Source: Nitrospira sp.
GTDB lineage: Bacteria > Nitrospirota > Nitrospiria > Nitrospirales > Nitrospiraceae
Reading direction: 5' to 3'
NCBI GenBank assembly: GCA_036984305.1
Contig: BQWY01000001.1
Span: 1,695,501 to 1,759,500 of the forward strand
Length of the DNA stretch: 64,000 bases
The translations under genes and the position numbers were made by a program. Positions 17,124-26,201 of this stretch are shown here, piece after piece. The notes under the pieces were generated by a model, which searched no databases, was not told the DNA's origin, and saw nothing but the letters and a program-made list of their open reading frames with translations. Positions within the stretch are counted from its first letter, which is position 1; each line of letters begins with the position of its first letter.

Positions 17124-18472
17124 GGGCGGGCCCCTTTCGCGGCATCCGGAAGGAGCCTCTCTTCCACGGTTGACCGAGAGGTCGTCTGCGTCGCGCCCAC
17201 GTGTCGCGCCATGGTCCATAGCACCACCAGCGACAACAGCCCATAGAGCAGCGTAAACAACAGGAAGGGGACGACCATACCGGGCATCGGGGTGACGGCG
17301 TCTCGAGTCCGCATCATGCCGTACACGATCCACGGTTGCCGGCCCACTTCCGTCACGATCCAACCGGCCTCGATCGCCAGGAACCCCAGCGGTGCTGCGC
17401 ACGCGAGGGTCCATAACAGCGGGCGATCGTTCAAGAGCCGGCCCTGTTTCCATCGCCACGCGGACCAGATGGCCGTGCCCGCCATGATCATGCCGGCCCC
17501 GACCATGACCTGAAAGGCGCCATGCACGATGGCCACGGGAGGCCAATCCTGACGCGGAAATTGGTCGAGTCCGGTCACGGTCGCATCGGGATCCAGATGA
17601 ATCAAGACGCTCAGGAAACGGGGCAGTTCGACCACATAGTCGACCGTGCGACGGGCTTCATCCGGGATCCCTCCCAGACGAAAGGCCGCGCCCCGCTCGG
17701 TGTCGAATAACGCCTCCATGGCCGCCAGCTTGGCCGGCTGATGCTCCGCCACCGACCTGGCCAGGACGTCCCCGCTCAGGGGCTGCAGCAGCGCGGGAGG
17801 GCCCCCTACCAGCAGCGCAATGGCGAGCGCATGCCGGTGCAGCGCGGTACGGCTGCCCCGGAGCCACATGAACGCATGAATTCCCGCCACGAACAATCCG
17901 GTTGCGGCGAACGCGGCCAGCACCATGTGAATGGTTTGATGCAGCGCATGAGGATTCGTCATCACCGTCCATGGTTGGATGCTGTGCGGCAGGCCATGCT
18001 CCCATTCCACACCGGTCGGCGTGTTCATCCAGGCGTTGACCGTCGTCACGGCCACCGCCGACGCCACGCCGCTGACCGCCACGATCACCCCGGCGGCCAG
18101 ATGAAGTCGGACGGGGAGGCGAGCCCACCCGTACAAATAGATCCCCAAAAAAATCGCCTCGGTAAAAAAGGCGAATCCTTCCAGCGCGAACAGCGGGCCA
18201 ATGACGGCGCCGACCGCGGCCATGAACCTAGGCCACAACAGGCCCAGCTCGAACGAGAGGACGGTGCCGGAAACGGCTCCGACTGCGAATAGGATGGCCG
18301 TTCCCTTGGCCCATCGTTTGGCGAGGTCCAGATAGACCGATTCTCCTGTTCGTATCCATCGCCACTCGGCGAGCACCATCATCAGCGGCATGGCGATACC
18401 GATCGCCGCATAGACGATGTGAAAGGCGAGCGACATGGCCATCTGGCTGCGGGCCGCCAACAGATCGCTCAT
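17120..18472 (-). CDS. cydA: Cytochrome bd-type quinol oxidase subunit I
   Basis: Heme-bearing subunit of the bd-type quinol oxidase. 450 residues; the ATG at 18472 overlaps the upstream SDR stop as ATGA. Candidate heme ligands: His18 in SLAFHIVYA, a His in the TNPHALHQTIHM helix, and a Met near the conserved GRQPWIVYGMMRT (about 383-395). The periplasmic Q-loop is short, as in cyanide-insensitive (CioA) oxidases rather than E. coli CydA. GWARLPVRLHL, FFTEAIFLGIYLYG and ALEGFAFF are family segments. Coupled translation with cydB is expected from the GTGA overlap. Confidence 0.93.
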   Translation of the reverse strand: MSDLLAARSQMAMSLAFHIVYAAIGIAMPLMMVLAEWRWIRTGESVYLDLAKRWAKGTAILFAVGAVSGTVLSFELGLLWPRFMAAVGAVIGPLFALEGFAFFTEAIFLGIYLYGWARLPVRLHLAAGVIVAVSGVASAVAVTTVNAWMNTPTGVEWEHGLPHSIQPWTVMTNPHALHQTIHMVLAAFAATGLFVAGIHAFMWLRGSRTALHRHALAIALLVGGPPALLQPLSGDVLARSVAEHQPAKLAAMEALFDTERGAAFRLGGIPDEARRTVDYVVELPRFLSVLIHLDPDATVTGLDQFPRQDWPPVAIVHGAFQVMVGAGMIMAGTAIWSAWRWKQGRLLNDRPLLWTLACAAPLGFLAIEAGWIVTEVGRQPWIVYGMMRTRDAVTPMPGMVVPFLLFTLLYGLLSLVVLWTMARHVGATQTTSRSTVEERLLPDAAKGARP

Positions 18473-19494
18473 GATGGTGGGAGTCTCCCTTCCACGGACC
18501 GGGTCGCACGGCGACCATAGTGTAGGGCACATGCGGCGATTCCGAGGCCCGTCGCAGTCAGCCATGCTCGGTGCCGATTCAGCCAGAACTGGATGCTCGC
18601 GGTCCTTGCCTCGTCATCGAACTCGCCGTGGGCACCGTAAGGCCCAGCGACGGTCTCGAACAAATTGTTCCGGCGATCTGGTGACACGGGTCGCTCAGTT
18701 TGTTGAGCGTCATATCCCTTCCAGGCCAAATAGTGGTCGAGGAGGCCAGGAATGAACTTGTTTCCCACGATCGCCTGCAGGGCAGGCCATCCCACGGTGA
18801 CTTCGCGGCGGCGATGGTGCGCTGCCCAGTACACGGCTCGCGCAATCACCTCCGGCTGAAAAATCGGCGGAACCGGCTGTGGATGCCGTGGCATCTTCGT
18901 GCGGATCCAACTGAATTGAGGCGTGTTCACTGCCGGAAGTTGTACGGTCGTCAGATGCACGCGGCTGCGGTCGTGAATCAATTCCGATCGGAGCGAGTCC
19001 GTGAAGCCTTGGATGGCGTGCTTTGCCCCACAGTAGGCGCTTTGCAGCGGGATCGACCGGTAGGCCAGCGCAGATCCGATTTGGACGATCGTGCCGCGAT
19101 TGCGGCGGACCATCCGGCGGAGGGCGCTCAATGTCCCATGGACGTATCCAAGATAGGTGACCTCCGTGACCCGACGGTATTCCTCCGCCGTCATTGCTAA
19201 TGCGGGGGAGAGAACGGACACCATGGCATTGTTGATCCAGATGTCGAGCGGACCCAATTCTGTTTCCACCCTTTCCACGGCCTGCTCCATTTGCGCGGCA
19301 TCGGCAACGTCGCCGACCAAGACCAAGGCCCGCCCTCCGGCGTCTTCGACCTCGCGGCGCACCGCGTCCAAGCGAGCGCGATCCCGTGCGATCAGGCCGA
19401 TCCAGGCCCCGTGTCGTGCGAACTCACGCACAATGGCGCGACCTACCCCTGCTGATGCTCCTGTTGCTACAACAATTTCTGGACGCCGGTTCAT
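18469..19494 (-). CDS. SDR-family oxidoreductase upstream of cydAB
   Basis: 341-residue classical short-chain dehydrogenase: TGASAGVGRA at about 11-20, NNAMVS near 90, a Ser in QIGSALAYRS, YCGAKHA (Tyr-Lys pair near 157-161) and PAVNTPQFSW. Relatives carry this extended C-terminus, here ending in a hydrophobic stretch (about 315-330, ATGLGIAACALHYG). The start at 19494 (MNRRPEIVV) fits the fold, though its ribosome site is weak; in-frame ATGs further up have none. Its stop overlaps the cydA start by four bases, so translation of the oxidase is coupled to this gene. Substrate unknown. Confidence 0.85.
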   Translation of the reverse strand: MNRRPEIVVATGASAGVGRAIVREFARHGAWIGLIARDRARLDAVRREVEDAGGRALVLVGDVADAAQMEQAVERVETELGPLDIWINNAMVSVLSPALAMTAEEYRRVTEVTYLGYVHGTLSALRRMVRRNRGTIVQIGSALAYRSIPLQSAYCGAKHAIQGFTDSLRSELIHDRSRVHLTTVQLPAVNTPQFSWIRTKMPRHPQPVPPIFQPEVIARAVYWAAHHRRREVTVGWPALQAIVGNKFIPGLLDHYLAWKGYDAQQTERPVSPDRRNNLFETVAGPYGAHGEFDDEARTASIQFWLNRHRAWLTATGLGIAACALHYGRRATRSVEGRLPPS

Positions 19495-19579
19495 GGCTAG
19501 CCCGCTTGGAGGTTCGGATGGGGGGAAAGGTTCTACCATATGCAGTGCTGGTCGTATCACGGACGGGATCATTCCGAAT

Positions 19580-19595
19580 CTAGGGGCTGTCCTAG
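19580..19595. promoter_or_regulatory. CTRGG-N6-CCYAG motif, perfect copy
   Basis: CTAGG-GGCTGT-CCTAG, both arms perfect, 86 bp upstream of the SDR-cydAB operon (minus strand). Confidence 0.5.
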
Positions 19596-19750
19596 TCGGA
19601 CTCGTTTTAATGGCCGGAATAGAAACGGCAGTGATTCGGTTGAGACTGAAAATCTGTCATGCAGTGGCCGAAGTGGTTGGGGGTAACGTCAGAAACAGAT
19701 CGGTGATCGAAGGGCTATGGTCGTAGATGTCGGGATGCTCGTGTCGTACT

Positions 19751-19766
19751 CTGGGGGAATTCCCAG
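19751..19766 (+). promoter_or_regulatory. CTRGG-N6-CCYAG motif, perfect copy
   Basis: CTGGG-GGAATT-CCCAG, both arms perfect, 129 bp before the small basic protein gene at 19896. Confidence 0.5.
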
Positions 19767-19895
19767 GGGCGTCCGAGTCCATACTGAGGGATATAAGTGG
19801 CTGATCCTAAATTCGCCACGATTGCTAGCTTCTTATCGGTGAGGAGGGGTTACAAGGTGTGCATCAGGACTTGTTCCGAATGGGAAGGAGAGGTC

Positions 19896-20141
19896 ATGCC
19901 ACGAGGTGATAAATCAAAATACACAGGCAAGCAGAAACGGAAGGCCGCCAAAATCGAAAAGGGATACCGGAGTAGGGGCGTGTCCGAGAACGAGGCTGAG
20001 CGGCGGGCATGGGCCACTGTCAACAAGATGGACAAGGGAGGAAGAAAGAAAGGAGGATCGGGCCGGGGCAAGCCGGTGAATAAGGGGCCGGCAAAAAAGG
20101 GAGGGCGCAAGGGAGGCCGCGCCACGTCGAAGCGGCGCTGA
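19896..20141 (+). CDS. Small basic protein, 'plasmid stabilization'-annotated family
   Basis: 81 residues; ATG at 19896 just after GGAAGGAGAGG. The first 50 residues (MPRGDKSKYTGKQKRKAAKI, then ENEAERRAWATVNK) match a small family usually labelled plasmid stabilization protein, without experimental support that I know of. The C-terminal 30 residues are Gly/Lys/Arg repeats (GGRKKGGSGRGKP and similar), which suggests nucleic-acid binding and disorder. No partner toxin or antitoxin gene is adjacent. The perfect 16-bp motif copy upstream places it with the stress-type genes. Confidence 0.75.
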   Translation: MPRGDKSKYTGKQKRKAAKIEKGYRSRGVSENEAERRAWATVNKMDKGGRKKGGSGRGKPVNKGPAKKGGRKGGRATSKRR

Positions 20142-20245
20142 AGTCGGGCGAAATCGTCGTAGCGTTGGCTGTCCGCTTCTCACTGTGCTTGGGTGGCTTG
20201 GTGCGGATACGTCGCACCGGCGTGGACGTGGAAAGGTTATTCGCT

Positions 20246-21361
20246 ATGCCACAGACTTCCCTCAACAATGCCGAGATGCTGGACAGCTCGGTCTCCCTTC
20301 TGGATGACCCATCCTCTCAGGATATTCTGCACCCGATCCGCAGGGCGCCCTGCACCGTGTGCGGGAGCAACTTTTCTGAAACACTCTGTTCCGCCGACCA
20401 AATAAAGTCCCAGCACGATGAGCTCAGGCGGTTTCACGAGAGCCGACTGATATCGACCGAGAAGGCTCGAACCTCGCAAGAAACCGATCTTTTCGATCGC
20501 GTGGATTTCACGCAGCGATATACCACCAATGTGGATCGGTGCCTCACGTGCGGGCTGTTGTTCCGGAATCCCAGACCCACCGCAGACGTGGTCGCCGACT
20601 TGTACGCAAGCGATCGCTACACCGACAGTTACCTTCTGGAAGAACATCAGCGTCAGGTCGCCTCGGCAGAAGAGAAGCTGCTGACTCTGGCGGGGTGGTT
20701 GTGGAAATTCGGTCGCGTACGGCCGCGTATCATTGAAGTGGGAAGTTTTGTGGGTGGTTTCCTGTCCGTGGCGCGCATGTGCGGATGGGACATTCTCGGC
20801 GTCGATCCGGGACGCCAGGTCGTAGAATTTTGTCGCAGCCGCGGTCTTCCCATCATCCAAGGGAGGCTGCACGAGACCGATGCGAAGCCCGGCAGTGCCG
20901 ACGCGATTACGATCTGGAATACGTTTGATCAATTGGCAAATCCCCATCTCGTCTTGAGTGCAGCGCGGAAGTTGCTTCGACCTGGCGGCATCTTGGTCGT
21001 CAGAGTGCCGAACGGAGAATGTTACCGAACCCTGATTACTGCCCGGCAAGGCTGGAAAAAAGTTTCAAGTCGGATGTGCAGGTCAATTCTTGCCTGGAAC
21101 AATCTCTTGGGGTTTCCCTATCTGTATGGATATACGGCTTCGACGCTGGACCGTCTCTTGGCCGGATATGGCATGCATCGTCTCCGAGTGTACCCGGATG
21201 TCCTCTTGCCGATCGCTGGGGCGCAGCACACGACTTGGGCGAGGGCGGAGGAACGAATGACGAAAGGTCTGTGCCGTGCCTTCAGCCATCCCCGACAGGG
21301 AGGCAGGCGTGCGCGACTCCGGTTGTCTCCCTGGTGCGATTATTACTATCGGCTCGGCTAG
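20246..21361 (+). CDS. Class I SAM-dependent methyltransferase with N-terminal zinc-ribbon-like region
   Basis: 371 residues; ATG at 20246, with GGAAAGG nine bases upstream. The N-terminal 110 residues carry CTVCG (about 37-41) and CLTCGLLFRNP (about 100-110), a Cys4 pattern typical of sugar C-methyltransferase-like and MTase_zf proteins. A Rossmann methyltransferase follows: motif I EVGSFVGGFLSVAR (about 162-175), acidic DPGRQ end of strand 2, and LRPGGILVVRVPN. The target may be a nucleotide-sugar or polysaccharide component, by family analogy only. It is a single gene with no glycan cluster around it. Confidence 0.8.
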   Translation: MPQTSLNNAEMLDSSVSLLDDPSSQDILHPIRRAPCTVCGSNFSETLCSADQIKSQHDELRRFHESRLISTEKARTSQETDLFDRVDFTQRYTTNVDRCLTCGLLFRNPRPTADVVADLYASDRYTDSYLLEEHQRQVASAEEKLLTLAGWLWKFGRVRPRIIEVGSFVGGFLSVARMCGWDILGVDPGRQVVEFCRSRGLPIIQGRLHETDAKPGSADAITIWNTFDQLANPHLVLSAARKLLRPGGILVVRVPNGECYRTLITARQGWKKVSSRMCRSILAWNNLLGFPYLYGYTASTLDRLLAGYGMHRLRVYPDVLLPIAGAQHTTWARAEERMTKGLCRAFSHPRQGGRRARLRLSPWCDYYYRLG

Positions 21362-21477
21362 ACTGGCGTACGATGCGACCTTGGGACGGGAAGCTGCGGG
21401 GCGGGTGATCTCACTGATGACCTCAGCTTCAAAGATCCCCCACCCGCATGGTGCCTCGACGGCCTGGATCGGCTCCG

Positions 21478-21933
21478 CTATTCCTCAATGCTTGGACCGA
21501 TCCCTAATTTGGCTCTGAGCAGATCGTGGCGGGTGATGGAACGCACGACTTTTCCCTCTTGCACGACGGGTAAGATTCTAAACCCCATTTGAAACATATC
21601 CGCAACCGAGGTCAGGGGAGTGTCTTCGGTGACACCGATGAAACTCGTGTTCATGATGTCACGGGCCGTCGACTGTTTGAGATCCATTCCGCGCTCCAGT
21701 GCCCGAATGATATCCCCTTCGTTGACAAACCCCAAGAACTCGGCACTGGTCCCTACGACCGGGCCCCCTCCGGCATGTGTCGAGACGATCTCTATGGCGA
21801 CGTCCAAGGCATTGTCCTCGGGTTTGAATTGCAGCGAATTGGTCGCCACGATATCCGCTACGCGATGATACCCTCCGGCGGGAGTTCCCGGAACATCGGT
21901 TTGATACGGCGTTGAGAATTGGTTTTGCATCAT
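21478..21933 (-). CDS. CBS-domain pair protein
   Basis: 151 residues; start at 21933, preceded by GGAAGGAG. Two CBS motifs: about 25-80 (VADIVATNSLQFKPEDNALD, then GFVNEGDIIRALE) and about 88-145 (ARDIMNTSFIGVTEDTPL, then ILPVVQEGKVVRSITRHDLL). Stand-alone CBS pairs bind adenine nucleotides and act as energy sensors on unknown partners. Cytoplasmic. Followed on the same strand by a small wing-helix-like protein gene upstream (21993-22265) with a 59-base gap, so they could share a transcript. Confidence 0.88.
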   Translation of the reverse strand: MMQNQFSTPYQTDVPGTPAGGYHRVADIVATNSLQFKPEDNALDVAIEIVSTHAGGGPVVGTSAEFLGFVNEGDIIRALERGMDLKQSTARDIMNTSFIGVTEDTPLTSVADMFQMGFRILPVVQEGKVVRSITRHDLLRAKLGIGPSIEE

Positions 21934-21992
21934 GGCGCTCCTTCCGTGTCGTGGATGAGGTGATTCGCCTCGCCTTTATATCGTCATCGACT

Positions 21993-22265
21993 TTACACGA
22001 TTACAGGCGCCCGCAGGCCTGGCACTCTCCCTGGTCGTGCCTGCCTGCAGTCTTCGTCTGACTGAATCGTGTTGTTCCGCGGCGAGGCCGTGTAGGAACC
22101 TCTGTCACGACGTAGCACGATCAATCCGTCGCGGGCCAATTCATCCACGGCCAGCACGATCTGATTCCAACTGTATGGCCCACACGTTTGAATGAGGTCA
22201 TCCAGTTGGATTCCAGGACAGCGTGAAATTGTACGCAGGACTTCTTGTGAGGTGACTTCAGCCAT
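21993..22265 (-). CDS. Small winged-helix-like protein
   Basis: 90 residues from the ATG at 22265, which follows GGGAGGGG. The segment EVLRTISRCPGIQLDDLIQT, then WNQIVLAVDELARDGLIVLRR, has the helix-turn-helix-wing periodicity of small MarR/ArsR-like or SelB-type modules. The remaining C-terminal 25 residues are polar. DNA binding is inferred from pattern only. The stop is 59 bases before the CBS gene on the same strand. Confidence 0.6.
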   Translation of the reverse strand: MAEVTSQEVLRTISRCPGIQLDDLIQTCGPYSWNQIVLAVDELARDGLIVLRRDRGSYTASPRNNTIQSDEDCRQARPGRVPGLRAPVIV

Positions 22266-22689
22266 GGGCGCCCCTCCCTGTCTGTGAGTCAGCGAGATGA
22301 CCGACGCTACAGTAATGACCCACAGTCTCATGAGATACCGGTAAAAACCCTGGTCAGGGGCCGGTCGCATCATCTGCTGCTTTACGGCCCATGCCGGATC
22401 GAATGGCTTCCCTTGGCGCTTCAGCGCGTCTCCTCTCTCAAACGCACGCCCTAGCCTGTGATGCCAATCAATCTAGGGATTTGCCCCGTGACGACGAATC
22501 CCGTCGCGACGGACAATAGGCTTAACGATCGGCCGTGGACCCCGTTTTCTCTCTGGGATCATGCGCTCCTTTCGCCGTAGGGGCAGGAGGGGAGAGGAAA
22601 AGCGAAGAGGCCAGAAGCTGCCGCTCCACAACGGGGTGGCAGGGGGGTCGGGAAATTCAGGCGTTCACAACACGTACAGGAGGTGACTC
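22266..22689. other. Divergent intergenic region
   Basis: Regulatory region between the winged-helix-like protein gene and the PRC-barrel gene. It holds a degenerate 16-bp motif (22473-22488) and a strong ribosome site AGGAGGTGA before 22690; no gene seen. Confidence 0.45.
22473..22488 (+). promoter_or_regulatory. CTRGG-N6-CCYAG motif, degenerate right arm
   Basis: CTAGG-GATTTG-CCCCG: left arm perfect, right arm with one true mismatch to C-C-Y-A-G; 202 bp before the PRC-barrel gene. Confidence 0.35.
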
Positions 22690-23376
22690 ATGATTCGACA
22701 GTCGAAAGGTGTTCAAGCACTCGTGTTCGCCATGGTTGCGGCGGCTCCATTCTGGGCCGGGACTGTCTGGGCCGATCCCATGTCCGGGCAGAAGGGAAAA
22801 GATGCAGGCACCGATCTGACCGAAGGGAAGAGTGCCACGCCCGATGAGTATTCCGATACTCCGGTGCGCCAAGGAAAGCTCGAAGAGGTCAAGAATAGCA
22901 AGTGGCTGAACCACCATGTGAAATCGTCCGAGGGAAAGGATCTGGGCAAGATCGAACAGATTCTCAAAGACAAAAAGACCGGCGATATTGAATATGCCGT
23001 CCTGAGTTTTGAGCACACCGATCGTCTGGTGCCGATGCGCTGGAGTCAGTTCAAGGAACAGGGTGATCGGCTGAAACTCAATGTGAAGGAAGAGGAATTC
23101 AAGAAAACCATCAACGAGTTCGCTCCGGAGGATACGTCTCCGGACGTCCGCATGTACATGAAGCAGATCGAAGACGTGCGGAACAGTAAGTTCAATGCGG
23201 GACAGAAGAAGGATCCGGCCAGTCATAGCGCCACTGGCGAGCCGGCTGCTGCGGGGACGATGGGTGAGGAGAAGACTACAGGCGGAGGGGCTGGCGGTCC
23301 GCAGGGCCTGCCTACAGACAGGGCTCCCGGCTTGGAGGGTGGACACCCGAGCAGCCCCGCGATGAAGAATCAGTAG
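22690..23376 (+). CDS. Secreted PRC-barrel domain protein
   Basis: 228 residues; ATG preceded by AGGAGGTGA. Signal peptide (VQALVFAMVAAAPFWAGTVWA, cleavage near residue 28). A PRC-barrel-like domain spans about 58-140, with WLNHHVKSSEGKDLGKIEQI and DIEYAVLSFEHTDRLVPMRW. The C-terminal 60 residues are low-complexity Gly/Pro/Ala-rich. Periplasmic PRC-barrel proteins are common in stress islands with BON and CBS proteins; their partner is usually unknown. A bidirectional hairpin terminator follows. Confidence 0.82.
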   Translation: MIRQSKGVQALVFAMVAAAPFWAGTVWADPMSGQKGKDAGTDLTEGKSATPDEYSDTPVRQGKLEEVKNSKWLNHHVKSSEGKDLGKIEQILKDKKTGDIEYAVLSFEHTDRLVPMRWSQFKEQGDRLKLNVKEEEFKKTINEFAPEDTSPDVRMYMKQIEDVRNSKFNAGQKKDPASHSATGEPAAAGTMGEEKTTGGGAGGPQGLPTDRAPGLEGGHPSSPAMKNQ

Positions 23377-23403
23377 TAGGAACCTAAACGTACCCGAGTT
23401 GCG

Positions 23404-23442
23404 ATTGAGAGGTGAGGAGCGAGTCACACCTCACCTCTCAAT
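23404..23442. terminator. Bidirectional hairpin terminator
   Basis: ATTGAGAGGTGAGG (23404-23417) pairs perfectly with 23429-23442 over 14 bp, loop 11 bases. It lies between two convergent genes (stops at 23376 and 23468) and would end transcription from both sides. Confidence 0.7.
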
Positions 23443-23467
23443 TCGCAGTCGGAAAGCGAGAGGGATT

Positions 23468-24817
23468 TTACTTAGCGTCCAATTGTTTTGACCAAAAAAT
23501 AAACATTCCGTGACCGCCCTTCGTAGGTGGAGCCCCTCCCGGATCCCGAAATATCCCAAAATTGTACGTGTAGTTCAGCTCGATTTGTGAGCGCCACGGT
23601 GCCCCCGTAACCACTCCGGCTCCAATGGTCGGCATCGAATCCATCACATACTTAATGCTTCCATCCGGGTTGAAGCGGGATTGCTCGACGAACCCCCACG
23701 TCGCTTCAAGATACGGATACAAGAAGAAGAGCGCTTCATAGCGATAGTGAAGATCGGCAATGGCATACCGACGGGGATAGAGTTCATTGAATGCGACGCC
23801 GTGGATCATGGGAAGCGAGACAGCTTCCCATTCATAGCCCGTCGGTCGTCCCGGCAGTCGAAACGTCGAAAACCGGTCGAGATCCTTGCCGATCCCGCCG
23901 TGCAGGCTCGTAATGAGGCGGTGTTTGCTGCTGTGAACCCCTGGAATCCCCGTCGCCGCCAGCATATAGGCGCTTGCCATGACGTAGGTTTGTTCCTTCT
24001 TATAATCCGGCGTGTCGCCTGGCGGCCCTCCCCACGCGTGCCATCTGGCTCTATGGCCATGCACGATGTCGCCACCGAGCGTGATGCCTTCATGGGGCAG
24101 CTCCATGAGATTGCGCGTCATCGAGTCGATCCGCAACCGCAAGTGGAGCCGCCCTTCGTACGTGTCGCTCGGAACCCCGTACTGAGGGCCGGTTTCGCTC
24201 GTTCCGCGAAACCACCGATAGCCCGGTTCGTACGTGACGAAAACGTTGGCAGCACTGTCCTGGCTGAACGGATGGATGGGGAGGCGATAGCCTAGTCCGA
24301 TCCCTCCGAACGCATAGCTCCATTCGATCTCCGACTGGCTGATCCGTTGCCCCTCGACGTATTCCGATCGACCGATCGGAGCGATAAACGTATCGAGCGA
24401 AAACACGAGCGTCCAATTCGGATAGGTGCGGAGGCCGATCGTATAATCGAGGTCGTTCACGGGTCCAGAGAAGGCCCCGCGAAACCGGCGATTGTCTTTA
24501 TCCCAATTCCGCCATACGTACAGGGCGCCAAATGGTAACAGCTCGAGTTGAGAAGGACCGTTTGGAATCCACTGGAGGCCAAAGCTGGCGGCTGTGACGC
24601 TTCGACGATCCCGCGCGGGAACATGCACGTCTTCGCCGAACAGCGTGGTGTGAAATTCCTTTCCTGCGATGGGCGTGGGTTCGTCTTCGGCAAATTCAGA
24701 CTGACTCCAGGCGTGCGGCGGCATCGCGCAGAGCAGAACCAGCGACCACACCACTATGTGCCGGATGAACCGCGTGCCGATTCGAGTGCGATATACTGCG
24801 ATGAACTCGGAAAGCAT
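23468..24817 (-). CDS. Outer-membrane beta-barrel protein
   Basis: 449 residues with a cleavable signal (HIVVWSLVLLCAMPPHAWS, near residue 38). The mature chain is a succession of amphipathic strands with aromatic girdles (for example LELLPFGALYVWRNW, YTIGLRTYPNWTLVFSLD, RYEALFFLYPYLEATW and QIELNYTYNFG) and no hydrophobic helix. This is typical of an outer-membrane barrel of perhaps 16-20 strands. The last strand (GHGMFIFWSKQL) is followed by a short DAK tail rather than a terminal Phe. The ligand is not readable. No neighbouring TonB or secretion genes. Confidence 0.7.
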   Translation of the reverse strand: MLSEFIAVYRTRIGTRFIRHIVVWSLVLLCAMPPHAWSQSEFAEDEPTPIAGKEFHTTLFGEDVHVPARDRRSVTAASFGLQWIPNGPSQLELLPFGALYVWRNWDKDNRRFRGAFSGPVNDLDYTIGLRTYPNWTLVFSLDTFIAPIGRSEYVEGQRISQSEIEWSYAFGGIGLGYRLPIHPFSQDSAANVFVTYEPGYRWFRGTSETGPQYGVPSDTYEGRLHLRLRIDSMTRNLMELPHEGITLGGDIVHGHRARWHAWGGPPGDTPDYKKEQTYVMASAYMLAATGIPGVHSSKHRLITSLHGGIGKDLDRFSTFRLPGRPTGYEWEAVSLPMIHGVAFNELYPRRYAIADLHYRYEALFFLYPYLEATWGFVEQSRFNPDGSIKYVMDSMPTIGAGVVTGAPWRSQIELNYTYNFGIFRDPGGAPPTKGGHGMFIFWSKQLDAK

Positions 24818-25181
24818 TGGCAGTCTTCTTCTTATTCTTATCCCCGAACGTCACGATCCACGGGTCGCGAATTGCGATTGGGACGAGCTCCAGAATCACT
24901 TCTCAAGCCACACTCAGGAGCGAGCGCTCTATTCGGAAATCGAGTCACTCGTTCGAAGGCTCTCCCACGCTTGATTTGGAAGACGTGCCCTCCACCGTGG
25001 TTGGAGGTGGGTGAGGCTAACTTGTTTGTGCCGCGACCTGCCCTAGATATTGCCCCTGAGCATATCCTGGGCGGGGCTGGATCTTCCGGAAGGGTGCCCT
25101 TGGTGTACGTTGCACGCTGTGTATGGTAAGCCCTCCACCCGGGGCGGTCAGTAGGATTTTAAGGAACCTGCGTAACTCTCA

Positions 25182-25197
25182 CCAGGGCATTCCCCAG
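25182..25197 (+). promoter_or_regulatory. CTRGG-N6-CCYAG motif, one mismatch
   Basis: CCAGG-GCATTC-CCCAG, 100 bp before the GTG of the first Crp/Fnr gene. Confidence 0.4.
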
Positions 25198-25225
25198 TAA
25201 GGCATCACAGTATATACCTGAGATG

Positions 25226-25239
25226 CTGTTACGTAACAG
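25226..25239 (+). promoter_or_regulatory. 14-bp perfect palindrome, candidate Crp/Fnr operator
   Basis: CTGTTACGTAACAG at 25226-25239, a perfect dyad 58 bp before the start of a Crp/Fnr regulator. The T-G-T...A-C-A arrangement resembles the half-sites of this regulator superfamily, which suggests autoregulation by one of the two adjacent proteins. Confidence 0.6.
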
Positions 25240-25297
25240 TAGTGACGTTCTGCGAATGGTGTGAAGGGGATGAGTCTTCACTGTTCAAGGAGCAGGC

Positions 25298-26062
25298 GTG
25301 GAAGTACACAAGGACAAATCATTTTCCGACGCGCAAAATCTGCTGCTGCGAGCGGTGTCCGTCGCCCTGAATGGGAAACCTTCCCTGGACGGAGGCGCGC
25401 AGTGCGTACGCCTCGATCGAGGACGCTGGCTCTACGAACCGGGGATGAAGCACGACCGGGTCTATTTCCCCGGCAGTGCCAGTTTGTCGATGGTGGCCAT
25501 GACACGGGACGGAGCCACATTGGAGTTGGGTGTCGTGGGGTGCGAAGGCTTCACAGGACTGTCCAGCGTCTTGGGAAAAGGACTCGATCCTCTTGGATGT
25601 TGGGTCCAGCAAGAAGGCACGGCGTGGCAATTCGGTGGAGATGTGTTTGCTCGGGACGCTTCGTTGGGCGACAGTGCGGCCATCCGGGCCTATCTCGCCT
25701 TCCGTCTGTCGGAACTCCAACAGTTGGCCCTATGCCAGCAGTTCCACAGCGCCACCCAGCGGCTGTGCCGCTGGCTTCTCACCGTCAGTGATCAGATCAA
25801 AGCGAGGCAGATACCCACGACCCAAGAGGGAATCTCGTGCATGATCGGGGTCAGTCGACCGGTTATTTCGAATCTGGTCGAGACCCTGGAGTCGATGCAT
25901 CTGGCCCGCCATGAGCGCGGCTGTATTACCCTCTTGGAGCAGTCGGGGCTTGAACGGATGAGTTGCGAGTGTTACCGGCTGATCAGATGCGCGCGAAGCG
26001 AATATCTGGCAGAGCTCACGCTGAGCGCGGGTATTGAAGACCTCTCGGGGTACCCTTTTTAA
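25298..26062 (+). CDS. Crp/Fnr-family transcriptional regulator (first of tandem pair)
   Basis: 254 residues from a GTG at 25298 after AAGGAG. An N-terminal cupin-like effector domain (about 30-130, GMKHDRVYFPGSASLS and VVGCEGFTGL), a long dimer helix and a C-terminal HTH (about 178-200: TTQEGISCMIGVSRPVISN). The C-terminus has CECYRL with Cys223 and Cys225, outside the usual Fnr cluster site. The effector domain lacks the Arg-Ser phosphate-binding signature of cAMP-binding members. Followed by a second family member and a response-regulator protein on the same strand. Confidence 0.9.
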   Translation: MEVHKDKSFSDAQNLLLRAVSVALNGKPSLDGGAQCVRLDRGRWLYEPGMKHDRVYFPGSASLSMVAMTRDGATLELGVVGCEGFTGLSSVLGKGLDPLGCWVQQEGTAWQFGGDVFARDASLGDSAAIRAYLAFRLSELQQLALCQQFHSATQRLCRWLLTVSDQIKARQIPTTQEGISCMIGVSRPVISNLVETLESMHLARHERGCITLLEQSGLERMSCECYRLIRCARSEYLAELTLSAGIEDLSGYPF

Positions 26063-26201
26063 GCCGACTCAACCGAGCGAGGCGGTTTCAAGTGGCGATA
26101 CCAATGATCGGTGCCCCTACTGCCCATTCCCCATAACCGGGCAGGTCAAATGCATTCCAGCGTCAGCAAGCTTACAGACATTTTGGCGACTTTCGGCTAC
26201 G

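Larger units (their letters stand above)
24818..25297. other. Divergent regulatory region before Crp/Fnr genes
   Basis: No gene seen. The right end, upstream of the first Crp/Fnr gene, holds a 16-bp motif (25182-25197) and a 14-bp perfect palindrome (25226-25239); the rest is unremarkable. Confidence 0.45.
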
